Part shown: positions 14,688 to 20,242 of the stretch, piece after piece
Position numbering within the stretch: the first letter of the stretch is position 1
How the letters are laid out: the number at the start of each line of letters is the position of its first letter
Assembly (NCBI GenBank): GCA_028707275.1
Contig: JAQTUP010000013.1
Coordinates: 1-33,839, forward strand
DNA: 33,839 bases
Reading direction: 5' to 3'
From: Gallionella sp.
GTDB taxonomy: Bacteria > Pseudomonadota > Gammaproteobacteria > Burkholderiales > Gallionellaceae
The notes under the pieces: generated by a model
Told to the model about the DNA's origin: nothing
The model's database searches: none
What the model saw: only the letters and a program-made list of their open reading frames with translations
Program-made: the position numbers and the translations under genes

Positions 14688-15338
14688 CGTTGCTCCTTCT
14701 TCTGAAAATGCGGGAACAGCTCCCGCTTGGTTAGATTCTTCTTGTTGCGCCTCGCGCACTTCATCTTGCGCGGCTTGCTCCAATTGCTGCACTGTCCAAC
14801 TGGGGATAACTTGATCGGCGATGTCCTGCCCCTTTTCCCCAATCAGCCACTCGCGCAAACGCCGCCACAAACCCGCGTTTTGCACGTCGTCATATTCGCT
14901 AAATTCCACCACGCCCTTTTCACCTTCAGCAAACGATGGCGCACGCAGTCCTTTAACGGCAGGAGGTTGCGCACCCAAGAACCCGACATGGCGCAGGTAA
15001 TACACACCAGGGACGGGATTACTGGGGGAATCGGGGGCGTAAAACGAGGCAGAGATTTTCTTGTACGCACCTTTGGCGACTTGTTCGGCAAAGTCAGCAT
15101 TGACCTGAGTGGGGGTAGCATCCAGCGCGCCACCCGCAAAGGACAGCGAACCAACCCAGCCGTAAGCGGGCGTGTCGTGCTGCGGATGCCCCACGACTAA
15201 CGGAGCTTCGTGCTTCGCAGGGTCGTAAGCGGCAACCGTGGCTTTCAAATCAGCTTCGGTAAAAGACAACGACACACCATTCATCGCGGTATGCGTGCCT
15301 GCTTTAAAAATCTGGAGGGGTTTGGGTGTCTTTTTCAT
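14208..15338 (-). CDS. I: Head maturation protease with C-terminal scaffold (Mu I protein)
   Basis: 376 residues, matching Mu gpI (~361). The N-terminal portion (FKAGTHTAMNGVSLSFTEADLKATVAAYDPAKHEAPLVVGHPQHDTPAYGWVGSLSF, then VAKGAYKKISASFY) is the Mu-like I protease domain. Residues ~215-376 are charged and helical and form the scaffold. An internal start (14687) should give the scaffold alone. The start ATG at 15338 lies nine bases after the -10-like hexamer of a late promoter element, without a Shine-Dalgarno sequence. First gene of the leftward late transcript. Confidence 0.9.
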   Translation of the reverse strand: MKKTPKPLQIFKAGTHTAMNGVSLSFTEADLKATVAAYDPAKHEAPLVVGHPQHDTPAYGWVGSLSFAGGALDATPTQVNADFAEQVAKGAYKKISASFYAPDSPSNPVPGVYYLRHVGFLGAQPPAVKGLRAPSFAEGEKGVVEFSEYDDVQNAGLWRRLREWLIGEKGQDIADQVIPSWTVQQLEQAAQDEVREAQQEESNQAGAVPAFSEEGATMTPEEKARLEALEAENTKLKAAQVQFAEAEKKRTADARHTANLAFAEGLVKEGKLLPVQKDVLVASLDFMESQDTVVNFGEGAAQKPLVSAMKDMFTAMPKLVNFGELAGGKFVEPADLTDPIALASKAQEYQFSEAQAGRTINIAEAVQFVSAQAAKA

Positions 15339-15347
15339 AGTGTCGCC

Positions 15348-15392
15348 ACTTTAGCGGACACTACGGATGCAGGTAAGTCGGAAAGGTTTCCG
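15348..15392 (-). promoter_or_regulatory. Late promoter-like element, copy 3 (upstream of I, PI equivalent)
   Basis: In the minus-strand sense: palindrome CGGAAACCTTTCCG (15392-15379), ACTTAC, 19 bp, TAAAGT (15353-15348). Spacing is identical to the other three copies, but the spacer is otherwise diverged, so the shared parts stand out. The Mu PI promoter is at the equivalent gene position. Confidence 0.75.
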
Positions 15393-15599
15393 ATTGATGG
15401 GGGTGGGGGAGTTGGGTAAAGTGCCGTTCATGCAGCGGCTTTTTTAGACTAGCGCAACGCAACCGCAAAAGCAAACGGCAGGCAGCGCGGCACATCAAAA
15501 ACAAGGCGTTTATAAACTCCCATAAACACCCTACCCCCATACAAGGGCTATCCTTGCCTAGTTTTGGGGGTGCAGGGGCTTAAAACTGAGGAATTCAAA
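15393..15599. other. Intergenic region between the I promoter and a small plus-strand gene
   Basis: About 200 bases without a convincing gene. It holds an AT-rich stretch at ~15510-15530 and a GAGGAA ribosome binding site at 15588-15593 serving the small gene downstream. I see no confident promoter for that gene. Confidence 0.4.
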
Positions 15600-15797
15600 A
15601 TGACAACAAAACCAGAACGCAAGAAACTCACGCCGCAAGAAATCTTCACTGAAGCGCAAAAACTGCTTGCGCTAATCAATGAGAACTTCGATGAAGACAC
15701 CCGCTTCTATATGGATGAGATTTTATGGCTCGCCATGCAAGGAAGTTGTGGCGTATTTCAAACAGCGGCTAATTGTCGGATGATGACTTCAGCGTAG
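15600..15797 (+). CDS. Small hypothetical protein
   Basis: 65 residues from ATG 15600, chosen over an upstream start because GAGGAA lies six bases before it. It starts MTTKPERKKLTPQEIFTEAQKLLALINENFDEDTRFYMDEILWLAMQG and is acidic and helical. It ends two bases before the convergent minus-strand gene. It has no family I recognise. It lies alone between the late promoter of I and the membrane genes, so it could be an accessory or regulatory protein. Confidence 0.6.
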   Translation: MTTKPERKKLTPQEIFTEAQKLLALINENFDEDTRFYMDEILWLAMQGSCGVFQTAANCRMMTSA

Positions 15798-15799
15798 CT

Positions 15800-16291
15800 T
15801 CAGTCACCCGACGCAATAACCTTTTCAATCTCGTCAATCGTCTTTCGCCATGGTACCAAAACTTCATTTATCTTCGCAGCATTTTTACCAGGTAAAATCA
15901 TCTGTAGCTTGGCGGTGTATTGATAAAAATCCTTCGCCAATGGGCGCATATCGGCTAAGTAAATTAAAGCAACAGAATACGCTTGACGCGCGGAACTCGC
16001 GGGCGTTGACTCGGCAGCTACAATACCTGATTCGAGGGTGGAGTTTAGACGATCAACCGCGTCCATCACCCTATCTTGCACCAGCAACACCAGCCCCAGA
16101 AACACCTCGCGCTTCTCCCTTCTTAACGCCGTCTGCTTGTCATCCTGATCGCGCTGCCAGTCCGCCGCTTCCTGAGCGACCGCTTGCGCGGCCAGTATCG
16201 CATCACGCTGCGCCGCCATGCGTTGCGTCACCCATACCGCCAACAACGTGCTGGCCGAAGAAATTATGGCGATGGCTATGCTGTTGTCCAT
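15800..16291 (-). CDS. Membrane-anchored hypothetical protein
   Basis: 163 residues. One hydrophobic segment at residues ~4-21 (SIAIAIISSASTLLAVWV) is followed by a long helical region with many Gln, Glu and Arg, probably cytoplasmic and coiled. It lies with the next gene between repressor and late block, on the repressor strand, where it could be expressed in the lysogen. Possible superinfection-exclusion or conversion protein, an inference from position only. Confidence 0.6.
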   Translation of the reverse strand: MDNSIAIAIISSASTLLAVWVTQRMAAQRDAILAAQAVAQEAADWQRDQDDKQTALRREKREVFLGLVLLVQDRVMDAVDRLNSTLESGIVAAESTPASSARQAYSVALIYLADMRPLAKDFYQYTAKLQMILPGKNAAKINEVLVPWRKTIDEIEKVIASGD

Positions 16292-16352
16292 ATTGATTTC
16301 CTAGGTTAAAACTTTTCCACCATATCGTTGACCTCAGCGATATGATCTTCCC

Positions 16353-17000
16353 TTACTCCTTATGTGGTGGAATTTCAGTTTTAATAACGCCTTTAGTCTC
16401 ATCAAACCAAAGAAAGAACTTCTTCCCATTGGTTTCTTTAATATATTGTTCAAGGTGACCATTTATGGCATCTTCAAGCATCAGCCAGGCGATCAAATCT
16501 GGCGTGACGCGAATCCTTTGCGATGAGACCATTTGTCCTTGGTAGTACACCATGTTCTTGATGAACTCACAGGGGTTCGTACATTCAACAACGACAACCG
16601 TATTCGGGGAACTACCAACCGCTGCCATAACTTGATACTTACCATCCTGTATCCCAACAAATTTTGCCATTAACAAAGAGGCTGCCGCCTGCCCTTTATT
16701 GGCTTCCTCAACCGAGACGGCGCGCTCGTACCCATATTCAACCCCGTCTTTCAACGAGTAATTGTGACTTTTAACCTTACTTTGAGGAACAACTGCTGCT
16801 GTTTCCGCAACAGGAGGCGTATCAACATAGCTGCCGTGCTTATCTAAATACGCCCCAGAGGCAAAAACCATCAAGGTAAGAATACAGGCGGTAAGGAATC
16901 CGCCCCCCAGAGCGATGGTTTTAGACCACTTTTGAGCTAGTGAGATACCTATCCAGCCAGCCCATACTGCCAAAAATACCCATAGAAACAAGTTGTCCAT
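16353..17000 (-). CDS. Two-helix membrane protein, unknown
   Basis: 215 residues. Hydrophobic segments at residues ~4-22 and ~29-50 form a hairpin, followed by a ~160-residue soluble domain, which should be cytoplasmic or periplasmic depending on topology. A pair of cysteines (VVVVECTNPCEFIKN) and a C-terminal KKFFLWFDETKGVIKTEIPPHKE are notable. Ribosome binding site GGAGAAT precedes the ATG. I do not recognise the domain. The position downstream of the repressor suggests expression from the prophage. Confidence 0.65.
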   Translation of the reverse strand: MDNLFLWVFLAVWAGWIGISLAQKWSKTIALGGGFLTACILTLMVFASGAYLDKHGSYVDTPPVAETAAVVPQSKVKSHNYSLKDGVEYGYERAVSVEEANKGQAAASLLMAKFVGIQDGKYQVMAAVGSSPNTVVVVECTNPCEFIKNMVYYQGQMVSSQRIRVTPDLIAWLMLEDAINGHLEQYIKETNGKKFFLWFDETKGVIKTEIPPHKE

Positions 17001-17022
17001 TATTCATTCTCCTTTGTTAATG

Positions 17023-17060
17023 GGGGATTTCCCCGTTTGAGTTGGGGCGAAAAAATCCCC
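17023..17060. terminator. Large imperfect hairpin after the repressor gene
   Basis: Outer stem GGGGATTT/AAATCCCC and inner stem CCCC/GGGG around a nine-base loop. It lies between the repressor stop (17099) and the start of the two-helix membrane gene on the same strand. No clear T-tract follows on the minus strand, so partial termination or mRNA end protection are both possible. Confidence 0.45.
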
Positions 17061-17098
17061 TTCCCCCTAAGTTTTATTAACCGATTTAGGCGTGGTGG

Positions 17099-17440
17099 TC
17101 AGGCACGTTTTTTTACAGCGACTTGTTGTTGCGCGACGTAAGAGGCGGTGGTTTCTAGGTGTCGCTTGCCTTCCTCATCGCAGTGATCGTAGTGGTTGAG
17201 CAAAGCGCGTTGGCGCGGGTTGAGGGACGGGGTGGCGGGCGCGCTGCGTTGCCCTGTCAGGATATACAGCACGTCTGCACCTGCGGCTGCAATGGCAGAA
17301 AGGTATGCCGCATCGGGCATCCGCTCACCAAGCTCGTAGTTGCCTTGACTTTTCCTATGCGCGCCAGCGATTTCAGCAAATCCAGCTTGGCTAAAACCCA
17401 ACCGTTCACGCTCTTCTCTTAATCTAATTCCGATGGACAC
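17099..17440 (-). CDS. XRE-type HTH repressor (c-like)
   Basis: 113 residues from GTG 17440. A helix-turn-helix of the Cro/CI type lies at the N-terminus (IRLREERERLGFSQAGFAEIAGAHRKSQGNYELGERMP). The C-terminal ~50 residues would mediate oligomerisation. I chose GTG 17440 because AAGGA precedes it at suitable distance. An upstream ATG at 17476 would place the start inside the operator and early promoter. Divergent from the Ner-like gene, it is the likely lysogeny repressor. It lacks the MuR-type winged helix and Lon-sensitive tail of Mu c. Confidence 0.82.
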   Translation of the reverse strand: MSIGIRLREERERLGFSQAGFAEIAGAHRKSQGNYELGERMPDAAYLSAIAAAGADVLYILTGQRSAPATPSLNPRQRALLNHYDHCDEEGKRHLETTASYVAQQQVAVKKRA

Positions 17441-17460
17441 AAAAATATCCTTAAATGATG

Positions 17461-17489
17461 TTGACAGTGGATACAAACGTATCCATAAT
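17461..17489 (+). promoter_or_regulatory. Early promoter
   Basis: TTGACA (17461-17466), 17-bp spacer, CATAAT (17484-17489): a near-consensus sigma70 promoter pointing into the Ner-like gene and the transposition operon. The spacer contains a perfect inverted repeat, so repressor binding there would block it. Confidence 0.82.
17468..17485. promoter_or_regulatory. Repressor operator within the early promoter
   Basis: TGGATAC-AAAC-GTATCCA is a perfect 7-bp inverted repeat spanning the region between -35 and -10 of the early promoter. It is suited to a dimer of the HTH repressor or the Ner-like protein. No second identical operator was found nearby. Confidence 0.7.
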
Positions 17490-17529
17490 GCGCCACATCG
17501 ACATAGTTAAACATAACAAGGGGCTGATT

Positions 17530-17700
17530 ATGACACCGCAACAGGCAAAAGAGAAATTGCGCAAAAAGGGCATAACTGCCGCTGACTTTGCGAAAGAGAA
17601 AGGGTTGAACTATCGAACCGTGATTGCCGTGTTAAACGGCGTAAACAAAGGACGCAACGGCGAAGCACATAAGTGCGCCGTGGCATTGGGATTGAAATAA
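17530..17700 (+). CDS. Ner-like regulator of the BcepMu gp16 family
   Basis: 56 residues from ATG 17530, with AAGGGG upstream. MTPQQAKEKLRKKGITAADFAKEKGLNYRTVIAVLNGVNKGRNGEAHKCAVALGLK has the GRxGxxHxxAVALGLK ending that marks the BcepMu gp16-type small HTH proteins. As first gene of the early operon it should, like Mu Ner, damp early and repressor transcription. The operator upstream is a candidate target. Confidence 0.82.
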   Translation: MTPQQAKEKLRKKGITAADFAKEKGLNYRTVIAVLNGVNKGRNGEAHKCAVALGLK

Positions 17701-17710
17701 GGAGAACGAC

Positions 17711-18043
17711 ATGAACCGCCAACCGATACATAACGCGCTGCTTGCCCCTGATGCAATGGAAATCGCAGGTCGCGCCCATTACCACGCTTTACCCGAAGCC
17801 ACCAAAATCAGCATGGGTGGGTATTACCCGCAGGAAACAATCCGTATCCAAGCCGAAACAGATTGCCTACTGATCGACGGCAAACGCACCTGCATTGGTG
17901 TCCGCCAACAGCAAACACGGACGAAGATTTGGAATAATCAAACCTCGGTCGAATTTTTCCTGCCGACACAACGCTACCTGTTATCAAACGAAAGCGGGTT
18001 GACCGAACTGGTTAACGATTTAAGACGTGCTGGCGCACTTTAA
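17711..18043 (+). CDS. Hypothetical early protein
   Basis: 110 residues, with AAGGAGAACGAC directly before the ATG. It contains TKISMGGYYPQETIRIQAETDCLLIDGKRTCIGVRQQ and a C-terminal helix. I do not recognise it. It is expressed with the early operon, ten bases after the Ner-like gene. Confidence 0.7.
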   Translation: MNRQPIHNALLAPDAMEIAGRAHYHALPEATKISMGGYYPQETIRIQAETDCLLIDGKRTCIGVRQQQTRTKIWNNQTSVEFFLPTQRYLLSNESGLTELVNDLRRAGAL

Positions 18044-18053
18044 GGAGAAAAAG

Positions 18054-18317
18054 ATGGGAACACATAGAAGGAAACATAAGCGCACCCCGCGCCAACAGAA
18101 TTTCGTGGGGTGGGCAAATCAAACGCAGGCAGAAATAACAAACATGCTCAGTGAAGCAGGCGCGAAATCAGCGCATCGTATTCCGCGCCCACAACGGGTG
18201 AGCGCATCCCGCTTGCAATCTGCCTCAACACAAGCTGCATCACGGCTTGGTTGTTTGCCTCTTTGGGTACAAGTTCGGCGGTGGTTTCAAAGGACGATGC
18301 AACGTCTTCGCGGCTGA
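18054..18317 (+). CDS. Basic early ORF, C-terminal half uncertain
   Basis: 87 residues from ATG 18054, preceded by a strong TAAGGAG. The N-terminus is very basic (MGTHRRKHKRTPRQQNFVGWANQTQAEITNM) and looks genuine. From 18148 on it overlaps, antisense, a gene with better protein composition, and its own sequence becomes Ser/Arg-rich like a shadow frame. The gene may be truncated or have been overprinted when the opposing gene arrived. Confidence 0.4.
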   Translation: MGTHRRKHKRTPRQQNFVGWANQTQAEITNMLSEAGAKSAHRIPRPQRVSASRLQSASTQAASRLGCLPLWVQVRRWFQRTMQRLRG

Positions 18318-18414
18318 GTCCATTGTTATCCGCTGTGATATTGGCGAGATGAACGATTGCAAGCTGCATACCTGCAATTAGTCCAGAAATCGCTTTTAGT
18401 TCATTTTCAGTCAT
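18148..18414 (-). CDS. Small antisense helical protein inside the early operon
   Basis: 88 residues with a strong AAGGAG before ATG. MTENELKAISGLIAGMQLAIVHLANITADNNGLSREDVASSFETTAELVPKEANNQAVMQLVLRQIASGMRSP is a helical, balanced protein. It is the only minus-strand gene in the rightward operon, so it is either silent during lytic growth or has its own promoter. Family unknown. Overlaps the preceding plus-strand frame by 170 bases. Confidence 0.65.
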   Translation of the reverse strand: MTENELKAISGLIAGMQLAIVHLANITADNNGLSREDVASSFETTAELVPKEANNQAVMQLVLRQIASGMRSPVVGAEYDALISRLLH

Positions 18415-18497
18415 GGGGATGCTCCTTTAAGTTAAAAAATGCGTTTCGGAACGCGCATGAATTTTAGCACTGGGAAGCATCCCCGCCCTCACCCTAG

Positions 18498-18518
18498 CCC
18501 TCTCACAGTGCGAGAGGG
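18498..18518. repeat. REP-like hairpin (CCCTCTC/GAGAGGG)
   Basis: Inverted repeat within the C-rich context CCCTCACCCTAGCCCTCTC, similar to common chromosomal intergenic repeats of proteobacteria. It lies between two oppositely oriented phage genes and may be host-derived. It could also act as a bidirectional transcription barrier. Confidence 0.55.
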
Positions 18519-18537
18519 GATTTGAAAGGAGTACAGC

Positions 18538-18969
18538 ATGACAACCCAACTTGACGATCTGGCTTGCCAGTTGGCAGCAGAAAACATCATTGAGAACTTC
18601 CGCGCACAGATGACGATGGATGAACGCGTGAATGCGGCGAATTTCTTGCATTCGGAGGCGTTTTTCCCTGAGCGTGACCCGCGCAGTGCGGAATATCAGG
18701 CGGGGGTAATGTGGGCGTTAAAAACCCGCTTCAACGTCCCCGTGGAACGCAGTATTGCAAAGGCTGGCACAGCGGCATGGGACGCGTGGCGGGCAGGAGT
18801 GGATGAAGGGAAGCATATCTACCGAGACTGGTTAACCAACCGCAGCGATGGGCATAAATACTGGCAGCTATTCGCCGACCACTTTGATAACTGCGGCGGG
18901 AATATGCATCTGTTTTGGTGCGCGCTGGGGAGGAAGTTTGGGGGGATACATGGCGACCAGCACCAATAA
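18538..18969 (+). CDS. Hypothetical early protein
   Basis: 143 residues, with GAAAGGAG upstream. Rich in Trp and charged residues (ERDPRSAEYQAGVMWALKTRFNVPVERS, DEGKHIYRDWL). No recognised domain. The end overlaps the next gene by 20 bases, suggesting translational coupling. Confidence 0.68.
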   Translation: MTTQLDDLACQLAAENIIENFRAQMTMDERVNAANFLHSEAFFPERDPRSAEYQAGVMWALKTRFNVPVERSIAKAGTAAWDAWRAGVDEGKHIYRDWLTNRSDGHKYWQLFADHFDNCGGNMHLFWCALGRKFGGIHGDQHQ

Positions 18970-19252
18970 ATCCGCCGCCAAGGTGTTTGCTATTTTGGAT
19001 GTGCTGTGGCGCAACTTTGTAAATGGCTATGCCCCTGGCGAGCTGGCGAAGGCGACGGGATTGTCGCCCAGCGACATCACCCGCAATGTGGCGACGCTGA
19101 TTGAAGCGGGGTATGCCGAGCGCATTCCTGATACCGAGCGGGTGCGGGTATCGCATGCCGCCGCACGCAAGGCGATACAGGTTTTAAACAACATTGACCA
19201 ACACGACCGCCGATTACAAGAAATGCGCGGACGGTTAATGGTCACAAATTGA
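18950..19252 (+). CDS. IclR-like winged-helix DNA-binding protein
   Basis: 100 residues from ATG 18950, with GGGGGA close upstream. The segment AAKVFAILDVLWRNFVNGYAPGELAKATGLSPSDITRNVATLIEAGYAERIPDTERVRVSHAA is a winged helix of the IclR N-terminal type without the effector-binding domain. Similar small proteins occur beside the transposase in BcepMu-type phages. It may regulate the early operon or assist transposition. Confidence 0.72.
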   Translation: MATSTNKSAAKVFAILDVLWRNFVNGYAPGELAKATGLSPSDITRNVATLIEAGYAERIPDTERVRVSHAAARKAIQVLNNIDQHDRRLQEMRGRLMVTN

Positions 19253-19262
19253 GGAGAGAAAC

Positions 19263-20237
19263 ATGGCACGCGAAAAAAGTAACACTCAACCAGTAGAAAC
19301 CATTGTCACGGCAGCGGATGCGCCGCTGACTGAGCAAGTGGCGGCGATTAACCTGAGCGCGCAGTACCGCGCCGAGCGCGACTTGGTCAATCAGTTGTTA
19401 GGGCAGGCGCAGGCATTCCGAGCTGCGGGAGACTTACTCCAAACGTTTGGAGTCTCCAAACTGGCTTTTGTTAAAGAACACAAGCTCTATCAACAACTTG
19501 CAGGAATGCGCACTCCAAACGGTTTGGAGTTAGCGGGGACATGGGTGGATTTTTGCGGATTATTGGGTATATCGGATGAGAAGGCTAATACGGACATCGC
19601 CAACCTAAAAGCCTTTGGCGAAGAGGCGTTGGAAAGTATGAGCCGCATGGGCATCGGTTATCGCGATTTACGGCAATTCCGCCGCCTGAATCAAGATGAA
19701 CGGGTGGCATTGATTGAAGCCGCCAAGGCGGGGGATAAGGATGAATTGCTGGACTTGGCGGAAACCTTGATTTCTAAACATGCCAAGGAAAAAGAAGCCT
19801 TGGAGAAAGAAAAAGAAGCCATATCAAAAGCCTTACTGGCAGAAAAAGCCACGCTGGAAGCGAGCCGCAATCTGTCATGGGACAAAGATCGCATGATTTA
19901 CAACCTAAATGAACAACTGGCGGTGAAGAAGCAAAGTTTGCCAGAGGATGAGGATGCCGATGATGCGGTGCTGGATGCGGACACGCTGCGCAACGAAGCC
20001 CAAACCGCTGCCTTTGAAGCCGAAGCGATTTTGCGCGGGCAAGACTTGCGCGCCAAGTTTCAAGCTCTGTTGGGTCACACCGAGCGTACAGGCATTAGCC
20101 ACACCCAAGTGATGGCAGGTTGGCTGTGCCAAATCGAAGAGGCGGTGAACCAACTGCGCGGCACGTTTGATATTCAGGGCGCGCCCAGCGGGGAAGTGAT
20201 CCCTGAGTGGCTGCGTGACGAAGTCAGCGCGGAGTAG
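19263..20237 (+). CDS. Conserved phage early protein (DNA-binding/coiled-coil, ParB/DUF3102-like, tentative)
   Basis: 324 residues. The N-terminal part (~30-160) is helical, with a possible HTH around VDFCGLLGISDEKANTDIANLK. A charged coiled coil lies at ~165-230 (KHAKEKEALEKEKEAISKALLAEK), followed by an acidic linker and a C-terminal helical domain. Position just before the transposase is shared with related transposable phages. The family call is tentative; no catalytic motif is visible. Two DNA palindromes (19436-19453 and 19512-19530) lie within its coding sequence. Confidence 0.65.
   Translation: MAREKSNTQPVETIVTAADAPLTEQVAAINLSAQYRAERDLVNQLLGQAQAFRAAGDLLQTFGVSKLAFVKEHKLYQQLAGMRTPNGLELAGTWVDFCGLLGISDEKANTDIANLKAFGEEALESMSRMGIGYRDLRQFRRLNQDERVALIEAAKAGDKDELLDLAETLISKHAKEKEALEKEKEAISKALLAEKATLEASRNLSWDKDRMIYNLNEQLAVKKQSLPEDEDADDAVLDADTLRNEAQTAAFEAEAILRGQDLRAKFQALLGHTERTGISHTQVMAGWLCQIEEAVNQLRGTFDIQGAPSGEVIPEWLRDEVSAE
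19436..19453. promoter_or_regulatory. 18-bp perfect palindrome inside the early gene
   Basis: ACTCCAAACGTTTGGAGT, directly followed by a half site CTCCAAAC (19454-19461). A near-identical palindrome recurs 59 bases downstream in another reading frame, so protein constraint cannot explain it. It may be a binding site for an early protein. Confidence 0.65.
19512..19530. promoter_or_regulatory. 19-bp palindrome, second copy
   Basis: ACTCCAAAC-G-GTTTGGAGT, with arms identical to the 19436 palindrome and a one-base centre. It is read as T-P-N-G-L-E, whereas the first copy is read as L-Q-T-F-G-V. Confidence 0.65.
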
Positions 20238-20242
20238 CAGCC

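Noticed and set aside
14433..15200. Plus-strand frames opposite the I gene
   Set aside because: They are antisense to a conserved protease/scaffold gene and lack ribosome binding sites.
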